A stretch of DNA of 24,319 bases from a virus, in the IMG/VR virus record IMGVR_UViG_3300024999_000391, positions 1 to 24,319 of that record. The stretch is one strand, 5' to 3'. The notes under the pieces are model-generated. The model searched no databases. It was given only the letters and a program-made list of their open reading frames with translations, and was not told the DNA's origin. Position numbers and translations under genes: made by a program. This document shows positions 13,937 through 21,452 of this stretch, piece by piece (position 1 is the first letter of the stretch; each line of letters starts with the position of its first letter).

Positions 13937-14283
13937 TATTCCACATCCAGCCTTGATTTTTTCCGCAGTGTCATAGTAGCCGTGTGTCCGTTATATCTCA
14001 ATCGGTAGATATACCCCGAATAAACGCCCGTGCTGGTGGATATGGTTAAACCTGTGTAATTACGGTGTAACCGCTCAAGGATTAAAGCGTCACCATCCGA
14101 AACAACCGCCTTGAACGATAGCTCTTCATCGCCCACCGAAACGCCCGAATGAGTATGCGCTGTGGTCCCGTCCAGGCACATGGTTTTTGATGCCCGCGCT
14201 TTTGAATCAATCCGGTTTGTTTCTCCCTGTTCCTGAAGGATAACAGCGTCTGAACTGGCCGTGGTCGTGGTTAAAGAGATCAT
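13936..14283 (-). CDS. Small tail protein (115 aa)
   Basis: The ATG at 14283 overlaps the tape-measure stop (ATGA), so translation is likely coupled. The protein is short and beta-rich (LTISTSTGVYSGYIYRLRYN, then ATMTLRKKSRLDVE). It directly follows the tape measure, the slot of distal tail or tip initiator proteins in many siphophages (lambda gpM position). No family signature is certain. Confidence 0.55.
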   Translation of the reverse strand: MISLTTTTASSDAVILQEQGETNRIDSKARASKTMCLDGTTAHTHSGVSVGDEELSFKAVVSDGDALILERLHRNYTGLTISTSTGVYSGYIYRLRYNGHTATMTLRKKSRLDVE

Positions 14284-17090
14284 ACGCTCGGCAATCCTAA
14301 TAAAAATTCCTGTGCGTTTTCATTGGCCCGGATTTGCACCTTTTCAATTATCTGCCACATGACCAACTCGAGGGCCGGTTCAAGCCCGGTGGTATCAATT
14401 TTTAATTCTGCCAGTTCCCCGGATTCAATCTTTTCATTTTTCAACCGCATGTATTCGGTTTGTGCTGCCGTGAGCGCCACTTGCGCGTCAATCAATTCGT
14501 TTTGCTTGTCTTGCTGTTCTTCGAGCCGATCCATTAAAAACCATTTGTCAGCCTGCCCCATGCCGTCCAGGTTTGAGGCCAGCGAATCGAACATGTCCGC
14601 AACGCCGCTTGCCACTTCAGAGACGGACTGCCCCACACTGTCAAACGCCGCCTCTGTGGTTTTCGCCGCTGCCTCAATGTCAGCGATATCGACCTTTGCG
14701 CTCCATTCCATCGCTGTTTGGATGGTTTCGGCATTGGTTTTAATCGTGGTGAGGTCGCGTTCAAGATCAATTTTGGCCGCCTCCAAGACGGTCAGTTTTA
14801 CCTCGACTTTTTTTTCTTTAGGGACGTTCTTGTCGATTTCGCCCTCGATATCAATCCAGTTGGTTCCGTCCAAGGAATATTGACCCTCAACGGGCGGAAT
14901 ATTGGCGATGTCTTTTTGCAGGGCTTCGTCTTCAAGTTTCGCCCATATCGGCAGGTCAATCCCATCTTCGATGAGGGGGATGGATAGCAGGTCGTCAAGA
15001 TTGGTTTTGTCGAATGTCGCCTTAAATTCCCATTCCGTTTTGAAATCCGGCTGGAATATTGGAAGGGTTAAAAGATCGTCAAGGGTTTGCGTGTCTGTTT
15101 TTGCCGTTACGGATAAATTGATGGGTTCGGGCGGTTCGCCAAAAAAGAAGTCAAGAAACTTTTGTGTTCCGGGCGTTAGGTCGTCATAGCTAGGGAACAT
15201 CGAAACGTCGTCTTTTTTGATGGTTGCGATTGCGTCTGAAATGTTATAGATCGCCGCCGCTACCGCAGCCAACCCCAACGCATACGGGCCAGCCGCACCC
15301 AAAAGCGTGAACGATGAACCGAGGGCGGACAGTTTGGAAGTAAGGGCGAGGGTCAACACACCGTCAAGTAAACTGATGCCAGATGCAAGTGTTTTTACCG
15401 TTGTGATTAGGGCACCGGATGTCAATACTGCCGTTACCCCTATTAAAACGTCTTTGAACGTATCCAGCGACTTAAAAAGAACGTTGATATCCATCGCCCA
15501 CCCGGATAGCTTTTGGCCTTCCGCCCCCATCTCTCCGAAGTTTTCCCCGATCTCGCCGATAACGGTCAAAAGCGGTTCCAGCTTTTCGATGAATCCGGCT
15601 GTAAAATTGGTCATGCCGGTAAGAATGTTGATGACTTTCTGAATGGCGGTTTCAAGCCCGTCGACAGTTGTCAAATCCAGATCACCGCCAAAAATCGCGT
15701 TAAGGGCTCCGCCGACTTCAAGGCCCATGGATTTGAAAGAGGCCACCAGTTTTGAAAAATCAACACCGTCAAGGGCTTCCGGCAAATTTTCCGCAATATC
15801 CAAAAATAATTGCTCAGTATCGCGGGCAAATTCCCCGATGGCGTCCAGAATCGGATCAAACGTTCCGGCATCCACTTCGTCGGAAATCGTACGGAAAACT
15901 TCAGCCAACCCATGGACAGCCGGGGCGATGTCTCTCGATGTTGCTTCCCCGATCTCGATAGCAACAGACTGGAAAGCCGACCGGAAAGACCGCAAGGCCC
16001 CCCCGATACCGGATTCCATTTGTTCGGCAATGTCGCCGGTGATTCCGCCCAGGCTTTTGATTTTTTCTTGCAACCCTAAAACAGCCTCGGAACCCTGGCC
16101 AAGCAGCGCCGCCATTTGCGGCCCGCCACGCTTCCCGAATATCTCAATCAGGATTGCCGTTCGGTCTGCCGGGTCTTGGATTTTTTCAAGACCCACCTTC
16201 ATTTGATCCATAATTACCGGGAATGGCAGAAGTTCGCCATTGACATCCTTGACATTGACGCCCAAAGATTTCAGGGCATTTGCAGAATCGGCGATATCAA
16301 TGCCAAGTTCGGTTGTATCAACCCCTAATTCTTTCGCCAGTTTCCCGAAATTCCCGGCAGGTGCGACCAACGCAAGCAGAATATTTCTAAGGGCCGTGCC
16401 GCCCATTTCCGCCTGATAACCAGCGTTTCCAAGTACGCCCAAAATGGCCGATGTTTCGTCAAGATCGTACCCAAGGGACTTCGCCACCGGGCCGACCATT
16501 TTAAAAGCCTGCCCGAGTTGTTCAAGATTGGTGTTGGAATTGGTGAAAGTTGCGGTTAAAACGTCATTTGCTTTTGACAGGTCGCCCACCGCTACCCCGT
16601 AACCGGTCATGATATTGGTCACTATGTCGGCGGCTCGGCCTAAATCCATACCGGCAGCTTGCGCTAAATTGAGAACTTCAGGTAGGGCGGTCAGTGCGTC
16701 AGTGGTTTTAAACCCGGCAAGGGCTAAAAACTCAAGCCCCTGCGCCGCTTCTGTTGCCGTGTAGCGGGTTTTTTCGCCCAGGTCTTTGGTGAGGGCCGTC
16801 AGTTGCGCGTATTCGGAGGAGTTGGCGCCGATAACGCCCTTAACCTTGAGCATAACATCTTCAAAGTTTTTGAACTCGTTGACCGCATATGCAAGGCCAG
16901 CAACGCCCATTGCAATCAACGCGGCTTCCGCTTTGGCAACCTTCATACCAAAATCAGCAAGCGGTTGTGTAGCCCCCTGGATTTTGCTCGAAAACTGATC
17001 AAAATCTTTATTAAGATTGATCATGGCCTTGTTTAGGCTGACATCTTCGCCTAAAAGTAAAACTTTGATTGTTCGTTCAAGATCGGCCAT
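14280..17090 (-). CDS. Tail tape measure protein, TP901-like (936 aa)
   Basis: Tape measure proteins set tail length and occupy the tail tube before DNA ejection. Residues about 75-300 carry the TP901-type core: a FEDVMLKVKGV opening, TRYTATEAAQGLEFLALAGF, AADIVTNIMTGYGVAVGDLS and AEMGGTALRNILLALVAPAG. The middle has a hydrophobic stretch (VLIGVTAVLTSGALI, LLGAAGPYALGLAAVAAAIY) likely to enter the membrane. The end is helical and coiled (DKQNELIDAQVALTAAQTEY). At about 0.15 nm per residue, 936 residues predict a tail near 140 nm. The gene follows the tail assembly chaperone pair, as in lambda. The ATG at 17090 has an AGAAGAG ribosome site. Confidence 0.93.
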   Translation of the reverse strand: MADLERTIKVLLLGEDVSLNKAMINLNKDFDQFSSKIQGATQPLADFGMKVAKAEAALIAMGVAGLAYAVNEFKNFEDVMLKVKGVIGANSSEYAQLTALTKDLGEKTRYTATEAAQGLEFLALAGFKTTDALTALPEVLNLAQAAGMDLGRAADIVTNIMTGYGVAVGDLSKANDVLTATFTNSNTNLEQLGQAFKMVGPVAKSLGYDLDETSAILGVLGNAGYQAEMGGTALRNILLALVAPAGNFGKLAKELGVDTTELGIDIADSANALKSLGVNVKDVNGELLPFPVIMDQMKVGLEKIQDPADRTAILIEIFGKRGGPQMAALLGQGSEAVLGLQEKIKSLGGITGDIAEQMESGIGGALRSFRSAFQSVAIEIGEATSRDIAPAVHGLAEVFRTISDEVDAGTFDPILDAIGEFARDTEQLFLDIAENLPEALDGVDFSKLVASFKSMGLEVGGALNAIFGGDLDLTTVDGLETAIQKVINILTGMTNFTAGFIEKLEPLLTVIGEIGENFGEMGAEGQKLSGWAMDINVLFKSLDTFKDVLIGVTAVLTSGALITTVKTLASGISLLDGVLTLALTSKLSALGSSFTLLGAAGPYALGLAAVAAAIYNISDAIATIKKDDVSMFPSYDDLTPGTQKFLDFFFGEPPEPINLSVTAKTDTQTLDDLLTLPIFQPDFKTEWEFKATFDKTNLDDLLSIPLIEDGIDLPIWAKLEDEALQKDIANIPPVEGQYSLDGTNWIDIEGEIDKNVPKEKKVEVKLTVLEAAKIDLERDLTTIKTNAETIQTAMEWSAKVDIADIEAAAKTTEAAFDSVGQSVSEVASGVADMFDSLASNLDGMGQADKWFLMDRLEEQQDKQNELIDAQVALTAAQTEYMRLKNEKIESGELAELKIDTTGLEPALELVMWQIIEKVQIRANENAQEFLLGLPSV

Positions 17091-17092
17091 GA

Positions 17093-17278
17093 TTATCTCT
17101 TCTGTTTTCTGCGTGCCTCTCGGTCATCGTAAAAGAGACACCATAGTGATATTTCATCTTCGGTCAGATGGTTGTACGGGAAAACGTCCGGGCGGATCTC
17201 AAACAGGAAACGCCCCCTGGATTCGGCCATAATCAGGCTTGCCCGGATGCCTTCTTGCTCCCAGAGGGCTTGGATTCC
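17093..17278 (-). CDS. gpT-like extension of the tail assembly chaperone, read by -1 frameshift
   Basis: In lambda, a -1 shift late in gene G makes the gpGT fusion needed for tail assembly. Here the -1 frame is open from just after a TAA near 17311 through TAA 17093. Before the G stop it reads IQALWEQEGIRASLI. After the stop it reads MAESRGRFLFEIRPDVFPYN, then LTEDEISLWCLFYDDREARR. A shift at 17275-17281 would add about 61 residues to 143 residues of G. The alternative is independent start at ATG 17230, two bases after the G stop, giving 45 residues; no good ribosome site precedes it. Position between tail tube and tape measure fits gpGT. Confidence 0.65.
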   Translation of the reverse strand, partial: GIQALWEQEGIRASLIMAESRGRFLFEIRPDVFPYNHLTEDEISLWCLFYDDREARRKQKR

Positions 17279-17706
17279 CCCGGCAATTTCCCTTTGCCGG
17301 TCAGTCGGTTAATGGTATTCGTGACCATGTACGCTTCGACCGGGAACACTTCAAAAAACTTAACGGCCTGCATCTGATCGAACTTCGGGGATACAGACCC
17401 GATTTTTAATTGCTCCACCCTCCGGGCGATTTCATCCGGCACACGGTCGTCAAGCCCGAATGCCGCCTTGACCGCTTCGATTTTTTCCGATGCGTCCGCC
17501 GATGAAATGGCCTCAATTATCCCGGCCATGTTCTTATTTTTCGCCGCCGCTTCGTTCGCCCGTGCAATTTCCGGCCCGGTAAGGCCCCGGACAATTATTT
17601 CCGGGGCCTCGCCTTCGCCAAACCATTCTTTTAAATCCGGAACCGACACGGCCTCCGTTCGGTCATCGAATTTTACTTTCTCAAAACGCTTGATATCAAA
17701 CGGCAT
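17233..17706 (-). CDS. Tail assembly chaperone, gpG-like (157 aa)
   Basis: It lies between the tail tube and the tape measure gene, the fixed place of gpG-type chaperones, which coat the tape measure protein until the tube forms around it. The protein is soluble and mostly helical (MPFDIKRFEKVKFDDRTEAV at the start, GPEIARANEAAAKNKNMAGI in the middle). It has VPDEIARRVEQL and an FFEVFPVEAYMVTNTINRL segment before a Lys/Gly/Ser tail. That polar tail (KLPGESKPSGSKKASGQA) is where the -1 frame is open, as in other G proteins. The ribosome site is GGGGGA before ATG 17706. Confidence 0.75.
   Translation of the reverse strand: MPFDIKRFEKVKFDDRTEAVSVPDLKEWFGEGEAPEIIVRGLTGPEIARANEAAAKNKNMAGIIEAISSADASEKIEAVKAAFGLDDRVPDEIARRVEQLKIGSVSPKFDQMQAVKFFEVFPVEAYMVTNTINRLTGKGKLPGESKPSGSKKASGQA
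17275..17281 (-). promoter_or_regulatory. Candidate slippery site G-GGG-GAA
   Basis: Codons CCG-GGG-GAA give the heptamer GGGGGAA in the zero frame. After a -1 slip the P-site codon is unchanged (GGG) and the A-site reads GGA with one G-U pair. It is the best slip candidate in the short window where both frames are open. It is not the perfect XXXYYYZ form used by lambda. Confidence 0.45.
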
Positions 17707-17723
17707 TTCGTCCCCCTATTCGG

Positions 17724-18977
17724 TTAAGCGTACACCCTCTTTGCCGCCTCTGATGCGGCAATCGTTACGGCTGCCGACATGGAAGCACCGGCACCATAAG
17801 ATTCAACCACGCCAACCTTACCTTGGCATAACCGATATTTTCCAGTAACAAGCCGATCCGGATAAAATTTGAACCAAAGAGTATCGTCGGCCATCAGCAG
17901 GATAAAATCATTCACGCCGTTTTCGAGTTTGGCCGCGAACGAACCGGCGCTCAAAGACTGCGACTCACTGCCGACGACTCCGCCATAAACCTGTTCGGAA
18001 GAAACGGAATAAGAGGTTGACGGGGCCACAAAGTCCGCCGCGTTCGGGATTTCAGAAAAAGCCGGGGTGTAATACGCCGCATAAACTTTCTTGGCCACGC
18101 CGCCCGTGTGAATCAGGGGCAGGGCCGAACGGAAAAGCACACCCGCATAACCCAGGGCTCCGCTCTCAACGCGCGCATAAACCGCGTCATAGGTGGGGCT
18201 GTCAAAGCGTTCGCAATGAGTGCCGACAATCTGCTTGATTTCGTCCGCGTCCACCGGGGCCGCTGTTAATGATGTGTATTTCACCTGGCCGATCTCAATT
18301 GAGGTTGTCGCAATGAAGGGAGGCCCACCGATTGCGCCGCGTGTGGTTGAAAAGGCCGTGCCCTGATAGCCCTGAACCAAAGCTAACGCGCCATTTGACG
18401 CCACGGTGATGGAACAGATTTTGTACGGGGCCGCAACTGCAACGCCTTCCATTGATCCCGCGCCGGTCCCGGTGGTTATGGTGATTGCTTCATCGTCATC
18501 ATCAAAATCGTCATTTTCGTCAACTTGGTCGATAATCCATTGCCGGGTCGTGTTGTTATACGCAATCAAAATGCCTGAGTCGGTTGTGGTTCCTCCCACA
18601 ACAGTTTTGCCGATATCAGACGCAACGCAATTAGTGTACCCTGCCGCCGCCAAAGTCAACAGCAGGTGGGTTGCGTCGCCCCGCGTAACTGCGAAGTCAG
18701 CATCCGCCACAACAGTGGTCAAAACCCCTGCCAGATAGCAAGTCAGCCCGGCCACGTCCACCACGTCATTTGAGCCGGAAACCGCTTCCGTTACCGCGCC
18801 ACCAGATGCAAGGCCGTTTGGTTTGATATCCGGGGTTTTCCCGGATGCGTCAGACCATAATTCATCGGCTGAGTTAAAATTGAGATGGTCGCCATCGTCT
18901 GTGAGTGCCACAAAATCAACAAAATCCTGACCGGCCTCACCGTAAAGAATCGCATTTGATGCGGTTTTCGCTTTCAT
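17724..18977 (-). CDS. Major tail tube protein (417 aa)
   Basis: The gene lies between the gpU-like terminator and the G-like chaperone, the slot of lambda V. The protein starts MKAKTASNAILYGEAGQDFV and has a long beta-rich body. It is longer than lambda V (246 residues). Part of the surplus is a domain at residues about 118-176 (VASDIGKTVVGGTTTDSGIL through TITTGTGAGSM). This resembles the 'VTGGTSGATG' module found in many phage structural proteins and carries a highly acidic loop (DENDDFDDDDE). It probably projects from the tube surface. The C-terminus is Ala-rich. Tube identity is inferred mainly from gene order and size. Confidence 0.65.
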   Translation of the reverse strand: MKAKTASNAILYGEAGQDFVDFVALTDDGDHLNFNSADELWSDASGKTPDIKPNGLASGGAVTEAVSGSNDVVDVAGLTCYLAGVLTTVVADADFAVTRGDATHLLLTLAAAGYTNCVASDIGKTVVGGTTTDSGILIAYNNTTRQWIIDQVDENDDFDDDDEAITITTGTGAGSMEGVAVAAPYKICSITVASNGALALVQGYQGTAFSTTRGAIGGPPFIATTSIEIGQVKYTSLTAAPVDADEIKQIVGTHCERFDSPTYDAVYARVESGALGYAGVLFRSALPLIHTGGVAKKVYAAYYTPAFSEIPNAADFVAPSTSYSVSSEQVYGGVVGSESQSLSAGSFAAKLENGVNDFILLMADDTLWFKFYPDRLVTGKYRLCQGKVGVVESYGAGASMSAAVTIAASEAAKRVYA

Positions 18978-18981
18978 GTTT

Positions 18982-19428
18982 CTAATCCCCCTGTTCGTAT
19001 GGGTTGCCTATTAAAGTTTGGTAATGAATATTCATCATTATTGAGACTTGATAAGCCTCATCGTCAGAAGCCGGGTAATCAATCGTTCCCCCGGCGTATT
19101 CCCTATCATTTGAAAAATCGTCTTCCGCGTTCATGGCCGTGTTTATCAACTGTCCCCGGATGTCTTCAGCAATCTGGAAAACGTCCGCGCCGACCGCCAG
19201 CAGGCCAACATATTTAAACTCGACCTGAACTTTGCAATCCTGCTCGCCGTATTTGTCCCGCCAGCTTTCCTCTTCGCCTGCAAACACTGATATGCCCGGC
19301 ATTTCGTTTTTTTTGTAACGGGTTTTTCCTGGGTTCACGGATATTCCGCCCGTTGTTATCCACTCTTCGGCCTCGAAATAATCTACCCATGCCGCTAAAA
19401 TCTGTTTTCTGATCGTATCGTCAGCCAT
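18982..19428 (-). CDS. Tail terminator, gpU-like (148 aa)
   Basis: Terminators cap the head-proximal end of the tail tube and join it to the head. The protein opens with a helix (RKQILAAWVDYFEAEEW) and has GISVFAGEEESWRDKY. It then has a strand-helix set (CKVQVEFKYVGL, FQIAEDIRGQLI) and a final strand (AYQVSIMMNIHYQTLIGNP). This order of strands and helices, the length, and the position between gpZ-like and tube genes match the gpU group. Its ATG overlaps the preceding stop (TAATG). Confidence 0.7.
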   Translation of the reverse strand: MADDTIRKQILAAWVDYFEAEEWITTGGISVNPGKTRYKKNEMPGISVFAGEEESWRDKYGEQDCKVQVEFKYVGLLAVGADVFQIAEDIRGQLINTAMNAEDDFSNDREYAGGTIDYPASDDEAYQVSIMMNIHYQTLIGNPYEQGD

Positions 19429-20039
19429 TACAGGAGCCCGTTCCGTTGTTTAAAAATATAATCCGTCTGCCGTTCAAGTTCGTTCATCAGCCGTTTGTCC
19501 GCGCCTGTCTGCAATTTCTCTTGATTTTCCGGGCGGGCGTAAAGATCTTCAATTCGCGGGCCGTAAAGCTCAGTTATATGCAGCCGAGTTGATGCTTTCC
19601 TTTCAAAAACGCCCTTGTGACCTGCCGGTTGGGTTTTAGAGTTCTTGGGCATGACCGCCACAAAGCCGCCGTGTCCGAATTGACCATGGACCGGCTTTTT
19701 CTCGCCCTTAATCACTTCCGCCTGAATCAGAGACTTCCTTTTTGGCTGGACGCTGGACGGCGAAACCTTAAAATCAATCAACGGAATTGGCTTACCCTTT
19801 GATTCCGTCCATGCCGTCATATCGCCGGTATTCGCTTTCCGCACCGTGATATTTTTCCGCGCCGCTGTAGCTTTCACCGTGTAGACCGTCCGGGCAATTT
19901 CCACCATGTCAGTACGCACGCCGTCCACCACCCGGTTAATCGACCGCACAACAGCAAGCGGCATCCCGTTAGAGATGTTCCGCAGATCATTTTTGATGCG
20001 GTCAATATCCGATTGGTCAATCTTTATGGTGAGCGCCAT
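19428..20039 (-). CDS. Minor tail protein Z-like (203 aa)
   Basis: The protein follows the gpZ family layout: an N-terminal helix (DIDRIKNDLRNISNGMPLAV), a paired 'RSINRVVDGVRTDMVEIAR' helix, TARKNITV-like strands and the conserved GKPIPLIDFKVSP segment. It ends with a helix (RLMNELERQTDYIF). In lambda, gpZ is needed so that the DNA end is placed correctly in the tail for injection. It lies between the FII-like and U-like genes, as in lambda. ATG 20039 abuts the upstream stop. Confidence 0.8.
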   Translation of the reverse strand: MALTIKIDQSDIDRIKNDLRNISNGMPLAVVRSINRVVDGVRTDMVEIARTVYTVKATAARKNITVRKANTGDMTAWTESKGKPIPLIDFKVSPSSVQPKRKSLIQAEVIKGEKKPVHGQFGHGGFVAVMPKNSKTQPAGHKGVFERKASTRLHITELYGPRIEDLYARPENQEKLQTGADKRLMNELERQTDYIFKQRNGLL

Positions 20040-20384
20040 TTATGCGTCCCTGCTTAAAATTTCGTGACTCGTTACAGTGATCCGGTAAGCCGTGTTCTGG
20101 CCGACCGGGTTATAAGATTCAACCGTCCACACAGCGCCGTCAAAAGTAATGGTGTCGCCGTCCGGGTCAGGCGTTGAGATCGCCGCCGCGCTGATCGTTA
20201 CCCGCGCCCGCTTCATCAGGTGGATTTCCGAACCGATATAATCTTTGGTGTACTCTTCGCGGATAACAACAGCAGACACAGACGCGCCCGTCCCGCCATA
20301 AGGCGTATAGGTGACGGTTTCCCCGAACTCATCCGAGTTGATGAAAACCGCCAAGTCTGCCGCTAATATATCCTTGAAAGTCAT
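20040..20384 (-). CDS. Head-tail joining protein, FII-like (114 aa)
   Basis: I use ATG 20384, two bases after the upstream stop; an in-frame ATG at 20411 lies inside the upstream gene. The small beta protein (FKDILAADLAVFINSDEFGE, then GDTITFDGAVWTVESYNPVG and AYRITVTSHE) has the size and strand pattern of lambda gpFII (117 residues), which sits at the head-tail interface. Its place just before the Z-like gene agrees. The opening helix followed by 'F...GE.VTYTP' is typical of this group. Confidence 0.7.
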   Translation of the reverse strand: MTFKDILAADLAVFINSDEFGETVTYTPYGGTGASVSAVVIREEYTKDYIGSEIHLMKRARVTISAAAISTPDPDGDTITFDGAVWTVESYNPVGQNTAYRITVTSHEILSRDA

Positions 20385-20386
20385 GG

Positions 20387-21391
20387 TTAATAATCGCCCA
20401 GGTTGATCCATGTGATCGTCATGGTTCCGGTAATGGCGTGTGTCGTCGCATCTGTATTGCTGGCATCCGGGACGGCAACATTGACAAATAAATCAACCGG
20501 CGTTGTTGTGCCGTCAAACTGAGCGGCCGCTGCCAAAGCCGTTTTCCATGTGAGCGTCAATGTCGTGCTGGACACCGTGTCAAGGGTGGTTTTAGGTATA
20601 ATGTCGGCCTCAGTGCTCGTTAAATCAGCATCAGCCGCCTGAGTTCCGTCCACCGTGCCCACGCTGACATAGTAAATATCATTCGTGCTGGCATTGTAGA
20701 CGTTGTTCGTGACGGTTGAGGCGTCAATCGTTACGCCCAAAACGCTTAACCGGCCCTCGGGCATATCGAACACTTTGACCCCCGCTGACTTACCGCCGTC
20801 ATCAACGTCAATGTCATGGTCGCCAGTCAGTGTGAACGTGATAACGCTTTTATGCAGCACCCCGTCGCCGTACTCAACGACCGTGCATTTACTCGCCACA
20901 ATTGCGCCGTTTCCGGATGTGGTTGTCGGCACATTAATCACGGGGCTGGTCAGGGTTTTATTCGTCAATGTCTGGATAAAGTCTTTAAAGACAAATTCAT
21001 CAGCCCCGGTCAGAAGCGGCAACGTTACCGTTCGATCAGCCGCCAATTCGGACGGTGCAAAAACATATTGATGGTTTGCGCTGGTGTCGTTAATTTGCGG
21101 GGTGGTCAGCACCGCGCCCGAAACGTTACCACTTAAACTTGCCCCTGTAATTGTCGGGCTGGTCAGCGTCTTATTTGTCAGCGTTTGCGCTGTGTCTTCC
21201 GTGACAACCTGATCATTCGCCGTCAAGGTCGGATGTTCCAGGTAATAAGTTGATTTTGCGCCGTTGGAATACCCATACCATTTCGGGGTTGCTATTCCTC
21301 CGGGCCGTTCCGATACGGTGATGGCCCATGCCACACCCACCATCGAAAACACCAGCGCCAGAACCATAAAAAGCATTTTCTTATTTTTCAT
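20387..21391 (-). CDS. Signal-peptide-bearing 'TLTNKTLTSP' protein in the capsid cluster (334 aa)
   Basis: ATG 21391 has GAGGTG upstream and begins a strong Sec signal peptide (MKNKKMLFMVLALVFSMVGV, cut after AWA near residue 23). A longer frame from 21436 would hide it. The mature part has two copies of TLTNKTLTSP (residues 70-79 and 141-150) and SELAADRTVTLPLLTGADEF, hallmarks of fibre-like proteins in many phage genomes. A beta-rich C-terminal domain (about 160-334) follows. It occupies the lambda FI slot between capsid and FII-like genes but does not resemble gpFI. A capsid-surface fibre is the simplest role, yet the signal peptide argues for export. A strong hairpin separates it from the capsid gene. 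Confidence 0.65.
   Translation of the reverse strand: MKNKKMLFMVLALVFSMVGVAWAITVSERPGGIATPKWYGYSNGAKSTYYLEHPTLTANDQVVTEDTAQTLTNKTLTSPTITGASLSGNVSGAVLTTPQINDTSANHQYVFAPSELAADRTVTLPLLTGADEFVFKDFIQTLTNKTLTSPVINVPTTTSGNGAIVASKCTVVEYGDGVLHKSVITFTLTGDHDIDVDDGGKSAGVKVFDMPEGRLSVLGVTIDASTVTNNVYNASTNDIYYVSVGTVDGTQAADADLTSTEADIIPKTTLDTVSSTTLTLTWKTALAAAAQFDGTTTPVDLFVNVAVPDASNTDATTHAITGTMTITWINLGDY
20942..20971 (-). repeat. Second TLTNKTLTSP coding repeat
   Basis: These 30 bases encode residues 141-150 and resemble 21155-21184 (residues 70-79). The amino acids are identical while several bases differ, which points to selection on the protein motif rather than recent duplication. Confidence 0.6.
21155..21184 (-). 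repeat. First TLTNKTLTSP coding repeat
   Basis: Partner of 20942-20971. Both copies share the plus-strand core GGGCTGGTCAG and differ at third positions elsewhere. Confidence 0.6.
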
Positions 21392-21405
21392 CTTTTCACC
21401 TCTCG

Positions 21406-21433
21406 AAAATCCGGGGGCCGCAAACCCCCGGAT
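21406..21433 (-). terminator. Terminator-like hairpin after the capsid gene
   Basis: On the minus strand ATCCGGGGG (21433-21425) pairs perfectly with CCCCCGGAT (21417-21409) around a 7-nt loop. The stem's last T begins a TTTT run (21409 side). It lies in the 61-base gap between the capsid gene and the signal-peptide gene, 8-15 bases before that gene's ribosome site. The T-run is short, so partial termination is more likely than a full stop. Confidence 0.5.
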
Positions 21434-21452
21434 CATGGTTTATGGTTCCAGC

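Noticed and set aside
14323-16206. Plus-strand open frames of up to 187 codons opposite the tape measure gene
   Set aside because: The products are Ser/Pro/Ile-rich mirrors of helical codons in a clear tape measure gene and have no coding context.
17582-17609. Perfect 9-bp inverted repeat with a 10-nt loop inside the gpG-like gene
   Set aside because: No T-run or ribosome site is near, it falls in ordinary coding sequence, and about one such repeat is expected by chance in a window of this size.
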